Source: Candidatus Dojkabacteria bacterium UBA2259
GTDB lineage: Bacteria; Patescibacteriota; Dojkabacteria; SC72
Length of the DNA stretch: 25,081 nucleotides
Assembly (NCBI GenBank): GCA_002347605.1
Contig: DDXN01000009.1
Coordinates: forward strand, 39,371 to 64,451
Reading direction: 5' to 3'
Position 1 is the first letter of the stretch; every line of letters starts with the position of its first letter. The notes under the pieces are model-generated. The model saw nothing but the letters and a program-made list of their open reading frames with translations. It made no database searches and was not told where the DNA came from. Both the position numbers and the translations under genes were made by a program. Positions 14,700 to 22,039 of the stretch are shown here, in pieces.

Positions 14700-15389
14700 A
14701 TGAAAAGAGGAAAGAAATATATAAAAGTAAGTAAAGATTTAGACAGAAACAGAACATACTCTTTAGAAGAGGGTATTAAAGAGGTTAAAAAAACTTCTTA
14801 CAGTAAATTTGTAGGTAGTTTAGAGTTACACTTTGATATTATTTTACCAAAGGAGAAAGATCCTAAATCTATTAAAGGTGCAGTATCACTCCCTCACTCT
14901 ACAGATACAAAGAGTGTTACAGTAGCAGCTTTTGTAACCCCAGATAAAGAGAAAGATGCTAAAGAAGCAGGCGCAGAGTATGTAGGATTGGAAAATTTAA
15001 TAAAAGATATTAAAGAGAACAAGATTACATTTGATGTTGCAATAGCTACCCCCTCTGTAATGGCTAAAATTGCAGTGCTTGGTAAAGAGTTAGGTCCAAA
15101 GGGTTTAATGCCTAATCCTAAAAATGGTACTGTTACAGATGATATTAAATCTGCAGTAAGTGAATACAAGAAAGGTAAACAGACATTTGCTTGTGATACC
15201 TCAGGTGTTATACATATTAAAGCAGGTAAATTAGATATGGATGATGAGAAATTAATAGAGAATGTACATGTAGCTGTATCTGCTGTAGAAGATATATTAG
15301 GGAAACCATATAACCAAATCTTCCAAAGAATGCATATTGCATCTACAATGGGTCCAAGTTTTAAGATAGAGTATAAAAAGGCCGAATAA
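14700..15389 (+). CDS. rplA: 50S ribosomal protein L1
   Basis: A 229-aa L1 when started at the ATG at 14700 (MKRGKKYIKVSKDLDRN), close to the usual 225-235 aa. An in-frame TTG at 14688 would add four residues, and an out-of-frame ATG at 14695 stops at once. Signature region: GKELGPKGLMPNPKNGTVT. L1 forms the mobile stalk beside the E site and represses its own operon in many bacteria. A strong terminator follows directly. Confidence 0.97.
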   Translation: MKRGKKYIKVSKDLDRNRTYSLEEGIKEVKKTSYSKFVGSLELHFDIILPKEKDPKSIKGAVSLPHSTDTKSVTVAAFVTPDKEKDAKEAGAEYVGLENLIKDIKENKITFDVAIATPSVMAKIAVLGKELGPKGLMPNPKNGTVTDDIKSAVSEYKKGKQTFACDTSGVIHIKAGKLDMDDEKLIENVHVAVSAVEDILGKPYNQIFQRMHIASTMGPSFKIEYKKAE

Positions 15390-15410
15390 ATAATCCTAAA
15401 TAGCAATTAT

Positions 15411-15437
15411 AAAGACCTCTTTTTCAGGGGTCTTTTT
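15411..15437 (+). terminator. Intrinsic terminator of the rpmG-rplA operon
   Basis: A 9-bp stem (15411-15419 with 15427-15435, one G-U pair), a 7-nt loop, and a run of five T. It separates L11-L1 from the following orphan gene and from rplJL. Confidence 0.85.
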
Positions 15438-15445
15438 ATTTCTCC

Positions 15446-15475
15446 TTGATATCTTTAGTCCTATAAAGATATAAT
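15446..15475 (+). promoter_or_regulatory. Promoter of the cysteine-motif orphan gene
   Basis: TTGATA (15446-15451), an 18-bp spacer, and a perfect TATAAT (15470-15475). The predicted start is near 15482, which gives a leader of about 60 nt before the ATG at 15543. Confidence 0.6.
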
Positions 15476-15484
15476 GGGGCTTGT

Positions 15485-15500
15485 TAATAGGTCTACCGAG
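15485..15500. repeat. Left arm of a 16-bp inverted repeat bracketing the orphan gene
   Basis: Complementary to 15925-15940: 16 bp including two G-U pairs, with a perfect 10-bp core (15491-15500). It lies at the very 5' end of the predicted transcript. The same bases can instead form a local hairpin, GGTCT-ACCG-AGACC (15490-15503). Confidence 0.6.
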
Positions 15501-15542
15501 ACCAATAGCTCTTTAATAGTAAACCATTGTAAAGGAGTAAAA

Positions 15543-15917
15543 ATGGCCTGTGATTTCTGTGTTTTTAAACAATATTGTCAAGACTGTGAAATGGAACAGT
15601 CCAAGGATCTAGAGATTAATGTCTCTCTTCCTAATTCCAAGCCAGAAGTTCAAAAAGTTATCATTTGTGGAGATACTCTCTACCACAATGGCAGACCATA
15701 CAAGATTATCAAAATTGAGGATGGTAACCCCAATAAGAAATATCTAACGGCAGAGGGTAGAACATTCTTTATTAGGATAATCCATGATAAGCCTGTGCTT
15801 ATCAAAATCCAAACAGTTCGAAAGAATAAGAAGAAGCCAGATTGCCATGAAGGCGAATGCAATAAGATTCTCATAGGACCAATTCCAACTGACTTAGTCA
15901 GTGACACAAACTGGTAA
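15543..15917 (+). CDS. Hypothetical protein with N-terminal four-cysteine motif
   Basis: A 124-aa protein I do not recognise. The start is the ATG at 15543 because a strong AAAGGAG lies just upstream; the frame is open for 23 more codons, but that would begin near the -10 box. The N-terminus has C3-x2-C6-x5-C12-x2-C15 (MACDFCVFKQYCQDCE), which fits a small zinc-binding or Fe-S site. A predicted beta-rich middle follows, and the tail has DCHEGEC (C101, C106). Codon use looks different from its neighbours, with more ATC, AAG and TCC, and it is one of few genes here with a strong Shine-Dalgarno. It has its own promoter, is bracketed by complementary sequence, and interrupts rplA-rplJ. It may be a later insertion. 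Confidence 0.7.
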   Translation: MACDFCVFKQYCQDCEMEQSKDLEINVSLPNSKPEVQKVIICGDTLYHNGRPYKIIKIEDGNPNKKYLTAEGRTFFIRIIHDKPVLIKIQTVRKNKKKPDCHEGECNKILIGPIPTDLVSDTNW

Positions 15918-15924
15918 ATTTCAA

Positions 15925-15940
15925 CTCGGTAGACTTGTTA
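15925..15940. repeat. Right arm of the 16-bp inverted repeat
   Basis: Pairs with 15485-15500 and begins 8 nt after the orphan gene's stop. Its last five bases (15936-15940) are also the outer leg of the large hairpin at 15936-16003, so the two pairings compete. Confidence 0.6.
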
Positions 15941-16003
15941 CAATAGGAGGAGACTATAATATTTCTTTTAAAAAGAATATGCACTTAGTCTCCTCCTGTA
16001 ACA
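15936..16003 (+). other. Large hairpin between the orphan gene and rplJ
   Basis: TGTTAC (15936-15941), a 3-nt bulge, then AGGAGGAGACTA (15945-15956) pair perfectly with TAGTCTCCTCCT (15986-15997) and GTAACA (15998-16003), 18 bp in all. The loop region can pair further (ATATT/AATAT and CTTTT/AAAAG). No T-run follows, so it is not a standard intrinsic terminator, though it could protect the 3' end of the orphan mRNA. One arm carries a perfect Shine-Dalgarno (AGGAGG) and the other its complement. Confidence 0.75.
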
Positions 16004-16006
16004 CCC

Positions 16007-16035
16007 TTGACCTCCCCTACTTTGTCATATATAAT
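16007..16035 (+). promoter_or_regulatory. Strong promoter of rplJ-rplL
   Basis: TTGACC (16007-16012), a 17-bp spacer, and a perfect TATAAT (16030-16035). The predicted start is at about 16042. It begins 3 nt after the large hairpin ends. Confidence 0.7.
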
Positions 16036-16041
16036 CACCCT

Positions 16042-16123
16042 TAGTATTTATCCTAAGAAACATGGTAAAAAATAAATCCATGTGAGGTAAATAGTAATTC
16101 ATATTAATTAAATAAATATTACG
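16042..16123 (+). promoter_or_regulatory. rplJ leader, possible L10 autoregulatory site
   Basis: The roughly 80-nt leader has two hairpins. CTTAG/CTAAG (16040-16044 with 16053-16057) begins about 2 nt before the estimated start. ACATGG/CCATGT (16060-16065 with 16078-16083) has a 12-nt A-rich loop. The L10-L12 complex binds leader RNA upstream of rplJ in many bacteria. I could not confirm the kink-turn of the known L10 leader, so this is a position-based suggestion. Confidence 0.35.
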
Positions 16124-16645
16124 ATGTCTAAAAGTCGTACTCAAAAAGAAGACTTACTTATCAAGTACAAAGATTTGATTGAAAGCAAATCAGGATACCT
16201 TTTAGTTAATTCAGATAAAATAGATACAGCTACAGTAACAAAGCTAAAAATTGAGCTTAAAAATGTAGGAGCAAACTTCTCTGTTATTAAAAACAGTATA
16301 TTCAAAGTAGCACTACAAGAAAGTAAACAACCATTACAAGTACAGGAATTTGATGGCCCAACAGCATTAATCTCCTTTGAACAAGACCCAACAGAACCTG
16401 CAAAATTGGTAAAGAAAGTACAAAAAGATATGGAATTACTAAGTCCTAGAAGTGGTGTATATGAAGGAGAATTCTTAACAGCCCAAAGAGTAATGCAATT
16501 AGCAGATATTCCATCTAGAGAGATATTACTATCAAGACTTGTTGGAACTATGAATGCATCTCTTACTGGCTTTATGAATGCAGTTACAGGTAATGTAAGA
16601 GGATTAACTATGGTATTAAAAGGTATTTCTGAAAAGAAAGTTTAA
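16124..16645 (+). CDS. rplJ: 50S ribosomal protein L10
   Basis: A 173-aa L10, stalk base protein that anchors L12 dimers to 23S rRNA next to L11. The N-terminal rRNA-binding domain contains GYLLVNSDKIDTATVTKL and VIKNSIFKVAL, and later FDGPTALISFEQDP. The C-terminal helix that holds L12 lies at about 140-173 (LVGTMNASLTGFMNAVTG). Normal length. It forms an operon with rplL, 30 nt downstream. Confidence 0.97.
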   Translation: MSKSRTQKEDLLIKYKDLIESKSGYLLVNSDKIDTATVTKLKIELKNVGANFSVIKNSIFKVALQESKQPLQVQEFDGPTALISFEQDPTEPAKLVKKVQKDMELLSPRSGVYEGEFLTAQRVMQLADIPSREILLSRLVGTMNASLTGFMNAVTGNVRGLTMVLKGISEKKV

Positions 16646-16675
16646 TATTAATTTAAATTATTTTATTTACAAACA

Positions 16676-17080
16676 ATGGCAGACGAAGTAAAGGATCTTC
16701 CTAAATTAACAAAGAATGCTCAAGAAGTAATTGAAATGGTTGAGAAAATGACCGTTTTAGAACTTGCAGACTTAGTTAAAGTTATGGAAGATAAATTTGG
16801 AGTAAGTGCAGCAGCTCCAATAGCAGTTGCAGTAGCTCCAGCAGAAGTAGCTCCAGAGGTTGAAGAGAAATCTGTCTTCAATATTGTTTTGAAGGATTCT
16901 GGTACAAACAAGATTGGTGTAATCAAGGTAGTAAGAGAGATTACAGAGCTTGGATTAAAAGAAGCTAAAGATCTTGTAGAATCAGCACCTCAAACAGTAA
17001 AAGAAGGCGTTAAGAAAGAGGATGCAGAGACCTTTAAGGCTAAATTTGAAGAGGCTGGTGCTAAAGTAGAGTTAGAATAA
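16676..17080 (+). CDS. rplL: 50S ribosomal protein L7/L12
   Basis: A 134-aa L7/L12. The N-terminal dimerisation helices are at about 15-45 (AQEVIEMVEKMTVLELADLV), the Ala/Pro/Val/Glu hinge is at about 48-64, and the C-terminal factor-binding domain contains NKIGVIKVVREITELGLKEA and GAKVELE at the end. It recruits and activates translational GTPases. Followed by a strong terminator. Confidence 0.98.
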   Translation: MADEVKDLPKLTKNAQEVIEMVEKMTVLELADLVKVMEDKFGVSAAAPIAVAVAPAEVAPEVEEKSVFNIVLKDSGTNKIGVIKVVREITELGLKEAKDLVESAPQTVKEGVKKEDAETFKAKFEEAGAKVELE

Positions 17081-17103
17081 CCTCTGAATTAGTTTTCTGG
17101 TAT

Positions 17104-17135
17104 AGAGAGCCATAGTAATGGCTCTCTTTTCTTTT
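17104..17135 (+). terminator. Intrinsic terminator of rplJL
   Basis: A perfect 10-bp stem, AGAGAGCCAT with ATGGCTCTCT (17104-17113/17118-17127), an AGTA loop, and TTTTCTTTT. Confidence 0.92.
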
Positions 17136-17136
17136 A

Positions 17137-17166
17137 TCGACAAAATACATATATTCAAAGTATAAT
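17137..17166 (+). promoter_or_regulatory. Promoter of the ATP-grasp operon
   Basis: TCGACA (17137-17142), an 18-bp spacer, and a perfect TATAAT (17161-17166). The predicted start is near 17172, 32 nt before the ATG at 17204. It is the only promoter I see for the five genes that follow. Confidence 0.5.
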
Positions 17167-17203
17167 TATGGTGAGAATATTCTAAATTAAGATATATATA
17201 TCT

Positions 17204-17869
17204 ATGTTTGAAACTTCCAAACTAACAGAGTGGCTACTTGGGTCTGGGGTATCACAAACAATCTTAGAACTATTAATAGCTCTATGTATTGTTTCAACCA
17301 TTGTAAGTATTGCAAGATATGTTGTCGGAAACAAAACATACGGTATATATGCCCCCATTATACTAGCCATCGCATATTCATATACAGGACTTAGGTATGG
17401 ACTAGTAATAACCTTTGTAGTCCTTTTCACCTCCCTACTTTCTTACTCAATATTAAGAAGAATCAGAATGCACTACATTACCCGTATAGCAACTAACTAT
17501 ACAATCCTCTCCATTGTATTAATCCTCTTTTTAATAGTTATCAACACATTTGGCTTTGGATTAACAAATATGTCAAATATTTCTCCATTAGCATTCATCT
17601 CCATAGCCGCTCTCTCAGATTTTTTCATAAAGCAGTATGACAAGAAATCTCTTAAAGGCTCTGCTCTAATTCTTTTTGGAACAATCTTAGTCGCAGTAGT
17701 AGGATGGTTTGTAATATCAAGAGATTTAATCTCAGATTATGTGTTAAATAATCTCTGGATAATCCCTCTTCTTGTTGTTATTAATATCCTCTTGGGCATG
17801 TTTAAGGGTTTAAGGATAAAGGATTACTTTAGGTTTAGACTATCAAGTAGAGAAGAAAATGATAAGTGA
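17204..17869 (+). CDS. 7TM membrane protein of the transglutaminase-associated family
   Basis: A 221-aa polytopic protein with about seven hydrophobic segments. The N-terminus (LLGSGVSQTILELLIALCIV, then ARYVVGNKTYGIYAPIILA) and the C-terminal GMFKGLRIKDYFRFRL fit what I recall of the domain usually fused behind an inactive transglutaminase and encoded beside an alpha-L-glutamate-ligase-like ATP-grasp protein. Here the transglutaminase part is absent and only the membrane half remains. The gene overlaps the ATP-grasp/protease fusion by 11 nt, so translation is likely coupled. It probably anchors or exports the product of the ligases at the membrane; that role is inferred from gene context. 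Confidence 0.75.
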   Translation: MFETSKLTEWLLGSGVSQTILELLIALCIVSTIVSIARYVVGNKTYGIYAPIILAIAYSYTGLRYGLVITFVVLFTSLLSYSILRRIRMHYITRIATNYTILSIVLILFLIVINTFGFGLTNMSNISPLAFISIAALSDFFIKQYDKKSLKGSALILFGTILVAVVGWFVISRDLISDYVLNNLWIIPLLVVINILLGMFKGLRIKDYFRFRLSSREENDK

Positions 17870-19334
17870 AATAGTCAGATACAATAAAGAGATACTCGGT
17901 CTAAACAGAAGAAATCAAGAATATGTTAGACCCTTTAATTCAGCCTCTTCCAAAGAGATTGCAGATAACAAGATCTTTACAAAAAGACTTCTAAAAAAGG
18001 AACTAATACAAACTCCTGAAGTATACAAATTAATTAGAACAAAAAAACAGTTACAATTTTTAGATTGGGAAAGTCTTCCAAAAAGCTTTGTTATTAAACC
18101 CAACCAAGGTACAGGAGGTAATGGAATTATAGTATTCTATGGAAAAAAGAAAGGCAAAATGGAATGGATTAGGCCAAATGGAACCACCATGAATCAGAGA
18201 GACATATTACTACATATAGAGAACATACTTGAGGGAAGATTTTCAATGGGCTCAAGAAATGATATTGCAATCATCGAAGAAAGAATTAAAACAGATCCCC
18301 TGCTTAAACAGTATTCCTACAGAGGAGTGCCAGATATTAGAATAATATGTTTTAACCAAGTACCTGTTATGGCAATGCTAAGACTTCCAACGAAAAAGTC
18401 TAACGGTACTGCAAATCTCCACTCTGGAGCAATATGTACAGGTATAGATATTGGAACAGGAATAACAACCTACTCTATGCATATGAAACCTAATTCACTG
18501 CTAAGCGATACTTACGAACTTATCGACTCTACTGTTGATCTTTTAGAAAACAAACCCTTAAGTGGTATCCAAATTCCTTTCTGGAATGACCTACTGGAAA
18601 TAGCACTCAAGTGTCAAAAGGCTAGTGGTTTAGGATATATAGGTGTAGATATAGCGCTTGATGCAGAGAAAGGTCCTGTTGTATTCGAAATAAACGCAAG
18701 ACCTGGCCTTGGTATTCAGGTTGCTAATCAAGCAGGACTGCGATGGAGATTAGAAAAGATTAAAGATGTAAAAATAAAGAGCATTAAACACGGTATTAGA
18801 GTTGCAAAAAATCTCTTTGGAGGAGAAATTGAGGAAAGTATAGAGGCGATTAGTGGTAGAAAGGTTTTAAATATAACTGAAAAAGTATATATCTATGACA
18901 AAAGTGCAGACCTTGCAAAATTAGAAAAATACAAAGATACAAAAAGAGAGCTAGTAAAAGCGACAATGGATACAGGTATCCTCACCTCAAGAATAGATTC
19001 TAAGCTTGCTAATCGTATAGGGTATATACAAGCTCATAAGTATTTTACAAAATTTGGTATTCCACAAAAGTTTAACAACTTTACAGATGCACAAGCATAT
19101 ATTGATACTAATGGGAAAGAGATCTGTTTAAACTCAGATATCAAAAGACTTGCAAAAATAGTTGAGGATGGAGAAATTAAGATAAGACCGGTATTCTCAA
19201 TACCAATCAAGATATCTGACAAAATAGTCATTACTGATTTTGTCTCTACACAGTCTTCTGATAGTTTGTATCCCATAACAATTGGAAGAAGTGATTTAAC
19301 AGGATACTTAATAGATACAAGTAATACATTTTAA
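17859..19334 (+). CDS. Alpha-L-glutamate-ligase-like ATP-grasp fused to a retropepsin-like protease (RimB-type)
   Basis: A 491-aa two-domain protein. Residues about 20-300 are ATP-grasp of the alpha-L-glutamate-ligase-related type: FVIKPNQGTGGNGI (77-90; K80 and glycine loop), GVPDIRIICF (157-165), RLPTKKSNGTANLHSGAICT (175-194), and metal-binding FEINARPG (276-283). Residues about 335-491 resemble the RimB/'ATP-dependent zinc protease' family, now viewed as retropepsin-like. The active-site motif is MDTGILTSRID (370-380; D371), and the family-typical LYPITIGRSDLTGYLIDTS is near the C-terminus. Ligase and protease are usually separate neighbouring genes; here they are one chain. It could add an amino acid through an isopeptide or peptide bond and also cut it. 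The target is unknown. Confidence 0.82.
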   Translation: MISEIVRYNKEILGLNRRNQEYVRPFNSASSKEIADNKIFTKRLLKKELIQTPEVYKLIRTKKQLQFLDWESLPKSFVIKPNQGTGGNGIIVFYGKKKGKMEWIRPNGTTMNQRDILLHIENILEGRFSMGSRNDIAIIEERIKTDPLLKQYSYRGVPDIRIICFNQVPVMAMLRLPTKKSNGTANLHSGAICTGIDIGTGITTYSMHMKPNSLLSDTYELIDSTVDLLENKPLSGIQIPFWNDLLEIALKCQKASGLGYIGVDIALDAEKGPVVFEINARPGLGIQVANQAGLRWRLEKIKDVKIKSIKHGIRVAKNLFGGEIEESIEAISGRKVLNITEKVYIYDKSADLAKLEKYKDTKRELVKATMDTGILTSRIDSKLANRIGYIQAHKYFTKFGIPQKFNNFTDAQAYIDTNGKEICLNSDIKRLAKIVEDGEIKIRPVFSIPIKISDKIVITDFVSTQSSDSLYPITIGRSDLTGYLIDTSNTF

Positions 19335-19352
19335 AATTATATAATAACAGCT

Positions 19353-20333
19353 ATGTCTAAGTCATACGAAGAGTATCTATCACAAGCAGGTAACGTTCAC
19401 CTTGCATACTATCTTGAAGCAGCTGATATTTTAAATATAAAATATACCGTATTAGTACATGGTCTAATGGCTAAATTTGAATCTAATGGAAAACATTGGT
19501 ACATAATCAATACAGTAACACCATTAACTAATACACCTAGTACAACAATAGCAAAAAGGAAAAATCTTACTAATACAGTCCTCTCCCATTTCAATATACC
19601 AGTTCCGAAACAGATAACACTTAGGAGCAAGCAAGAGGCTATGCAATTCTTTAGGGAATACAACAATATTGTAATCAAACCATCCCAACAATTGGGGGGT
19701 ATAGGGGTTAGTCTACTTCCTAAAAACAAAAAACAGGTGTTTAGTGCATATGAAAGTGCTCTAAAAGTTTCAAAAGGTAAGGGTATTAGTAAAGTAATTG
19801 GAGAAGAGTTCATAGAGGGAGAAAACTACAGGCTACTTGTTCTTGGTAATCGTGTAATTGGTATTGTAAGAAGGAAAGCTGCATTTGTAATCGGTAATGG
19901 TAAAGATAATATTGAGAAATTAATAAAAGAGAAAAACATTGAAAGAAAGAATAATTTACTAAAACCAATACTAATAGATAACGAGGTGCATCAAAGATTA
20001 GAGAACCTACATATTGATTTCCACTATGTACCAAAGAAGGGAGAAGAGATTAAACTTAGATATAACTGTAACCTTACTACCGGAGGTACTACACAAGAGT
20101 GCTTTGCACAAACACATCAGTACTACAAAGATATTGCTGTAAACTCTGTACACGCTATTGGTACTCAATTTGGAGGAGTAGATATTATTACTCCGGATAT
20201 ATCCCAACCTGCTAAATGTGTTGTAAACGAAATTAACTACAATCCTGGCCTAAGACTTCACTACAAAGTAACAGAGGGAGAGATTGTTAAGGTCGCTATC
20301 CCAATACAAGAGTACATATCTAAAATTATTTAA
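19353..20333 (+). CDS. Cyanophycin-synthetase-like ATP-grasp ligase (stand-alone)
   Basis: A 326-aa ATP-grasp enzyme resembling the central domain of cyanophycin synthetase. Seen: NIVIKPSQQLGGIGVSL (105-121), GEDYR-like GENYRLLVLGNRVIGIVRR (156-174), KAAFVIGNGKDNIEKLI (175-191), NLTTGGTTQE (240-249), and metal-binding NEINYNPGL (292-300). Such enzymes form an amide bond through an acyl phosphate. It lacks both the N-terminal domain and the C-terminal Mur-ligase domain of CphA, so it should perform one ligation only. It is 18 nt downstream of the fusion gene and 7 nt upstream of a longer relative, suggesting duplication and specialisation. Confidence 0.85.
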   Translation: MSKSYEEYLSQAGNVHLAYYLEAADILNIKYTVLVHGLMAKFESNGKHWYIINTVTPLTNTPSTTIAKRKNLTNTVLSHFNIPVPKQITLRSKQEAMQFFREYNNIVIKPSQQLGGIGVSLLPKNKKQVFSAYESALKVSKGKGISKVIGEEFIEGENYRLLVLGNRVIGIVRRKAAFVIGNGKDNIEKLIKEKNIERKNNLLKPILIDNEVHQRLENLHIDFHYVPKKGEEIKLRYNCNLTTGGTTQECFAQTHQYYKDIAVNSVHAIGTQFGGVDIITPDISQPAKCVVNEINYNPGLRLHYKVTEGEIVKVAIPIQEYISKII

Positions 20334-20340
20334 TCCTTCA

Positions 20341-22035
20341 ATGATAAAAATATTACAAGGTCTTAATTTAGAATCAGAAACAAGCATAGTAAATATAACT
20401 CTAGAGGGAGAAAACCTTGGAGATATATCAAATATATTAGATAAGATTTCATCTTTCCATCCAATATTTCTTAAAGAGTACACCCTCTCCTCTACTCTGC
20501 TTTCCATTGAGTCTAAACTCCCATTTCTGTGGAGAGAGACAGCAGATACATTTAATAAACTTTCTAAAGAAGAAATAACCTTATCAGAAGCACAAGAGTA
20601 CATAATAAATACACTTGTAGCAAAAAGAATTAAATCAATGTCTACTGTATCCTCCCTGGAATCCTGCATAAAAAAGAACATTGAGATTACTCCTTCGATA
20701 CTCGAAAATACTAAAATCGCAGAGCCACAAGAAGGATATGATAATGGTTTTAATAGGTACTTTACACTTGGTTGTGGAAAGGGTTCTCAAATAACAGGCT
20801 CAATTGCATCCTCTAAAGATGCACATATGGCTCAAAAAATTCAAAGAGATAAATGGGCAACAAATACTTTTATCCAAAGATTAAATCTCCCTATCCCAAA
20901 ATGGGATACATTGCCAAACAAAAAGTATCTGGAGAAAATATGGGATGAATACGAGAAACCAGTTGTAATTAAACCAACAGGCTTAACCGCTGGAAGTGGT
21001 GTATCCGTTGGTATTGATACTTTGCAAAAGGCCTTTGATGCTTTTGATTATGCAAAAGAGAAAGTGTCTGGAGTGCATAGATCAGTATGGCAAACAAAAG
21101 TAATGATTGAGGAACAGATAAAAGGAGAGGATTATAGGCTCCTAGTTATCGATGGGATATTACAGATCGCAACCAAAAGAATTCCTGCCTTTGTAATTGG
21201 TAATGGTAAATCTACTATTGAAGAATTAATAATCAAAGAAAACAGTGACCCAAGAAGAGATGTTTCTAACCCAGCACATATATTAAAGCCCATAGCAATT
21301 GATAGGCCTCTTTTAGAGTATTTAACAGATCAGGAACTCTCCTTGGAATATATTCCTAAAAAAGAAGAAAAAATTAATGTAAGAAAGATTGCTAGTATGA
21401 GCCAAGGTGGAATTACCCAAGATTTTACAGACTCTGTTGGTAAAGAAATTAAAATACTAGTTGAAAGTATAGCCCAATCTGTACACGCCTTTGTTTTGGG
21501 TGTCGATATAATGTGTTTAGATATCTCTAAGCCCCTTACAAAGGACAATGGCGCAATACTAGAGATAAACACAATGCCAGAGTCATATCTTAATTACTAC
21601 CCTGTACTTGGCAAACAAAGAGGATACGTTGCAGATATATATATTGAAACACTACTTCATGAGAATAAATGTAAAAAATTTGTCATGATTGGACAGAGTA
21701 GCGATAACCTTTCCACCCTTTTACGAAAGAAAAGAGTATTATCAAAGGACGAGAATGTAGGCGAAATTATCCAAGATCAGTACTTTATCAACGGAATTGA
21801 AATTAGTAGAGGAGTCGAAAAGTACAAAGCTGTTGAGTCCATAAAATGTAATGGCTACCTTGATGCCATTATCCTTCACTACAGAGATTGGAATGAAGTA
21901 ACAGAGTATGGATTAGGTTTCGAACATATTAATACACTCTTTTTGACTAAAGACCAAACTACAAACAAAGAGAATATGAAGATTGTAAAAAGGTATAAAA
22001 GGAAGAGATTAATAGATAAAATAAGAACAATATAA
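20341..22035 (+). CDS. Cyanophycin-synthetase-like ATP-grasp ligase with degenerate Mur-ligase remnant
   Basis: A 564-aa protein starting at the ATG at 20341. A frame extension to 20284 would overlap the previous gene by 50 nt, so I rejected it. Residues 1-150 resemble a CphA N-terminal region. The ATP-grasp domain (about 165-445) has PVVIKPTGLTAGSGVSVG (207-224), GEDYRLLVIDG (262-272), IPAFVIGNGKSTIEELI (281-297), SQGGITQDFTD (354-364) and EINTMPES (408-415). Residues about 447-540 align in pattern with the start of the CphA Mur-ligase domain (GEIIQDQYFINGIEISRG; EYGLGFEHINTLFLTKD). The ATP loop GTNGKT is replaced by IGQSSDNLST, and the rest of the domain is missing. The second ligation activity should therefore be lost. 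Confidence 0.85.
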   Translation: MIKILQGLNLESETSIVNITLEGENLGDISNILDKISSFHPIFLKEYTLSSTLLSIESKLPFLWRETADTFNKLSKEEITLSEAQEYIINTLVAKRIKSMSTVSSLESCIKKNIEITPSILENTKIAEPQEGYDNGFNRYFTLGCGKGSQITGSIASSKDAHMAQKIQRDKWATNTFIQRLNLPIPKWDTLPNKKYLEKIWDEYEKPVVIKPTGLTAGSGVSVGIDTLQKAFDAFDYAKEKVSGVHRSVWQTKVMIEEQIKGEDYRLLVIDGILQIATKRIPAFVIGNGKSTIEELIIKENSDPRRDVSNPAHILKPIAIDRPLLEYLTDQELSLEYIPKKEEKINVRKIASMSQGGITQDFTDSVGKEIKILVESIAQSVHAFVLGVDIMCLDISKPLTKDNGAILEINTMPESYLNYYPVLGKQRGYVADIYIETLLHENKCKKFVMIGQSSDNLSTLLRKKRVLSKDENVGEIIQDQYFINGIEISRGVEKYKAVESIKCNGYLDAIILHYRDWNEVTEYGLGFEHINTLFLTKDQTTNKENMKIVKRYKRKRLIDKIRTI

Positions 22036-22039
22036 ACAT

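Noticed and set aside
13894..15406. Minus-strand ORFs opposite nusG and rplA, and other ORFs opposite ribosomal and topA/PBP2 genes
   Set aside because: They overlap well-recognised genes completely, have low-complexity compositions and match no family.
15474..15542. A 23-codon upstream extension of the cysteine-motif orphan gene
   Set aside because: That ATG overlaps the -10 box and would lie upstream of the predicted transcript start; the ATG at 15543 has a strong AAAGGAG at proper spacing.
20284..20340. An upstream start for the long CphA-like gene
   Set aside because: It overlaps the preceding ATP-grasp gene by 50 nt, and the ATG at 20341 follows its stop by 7 nt.
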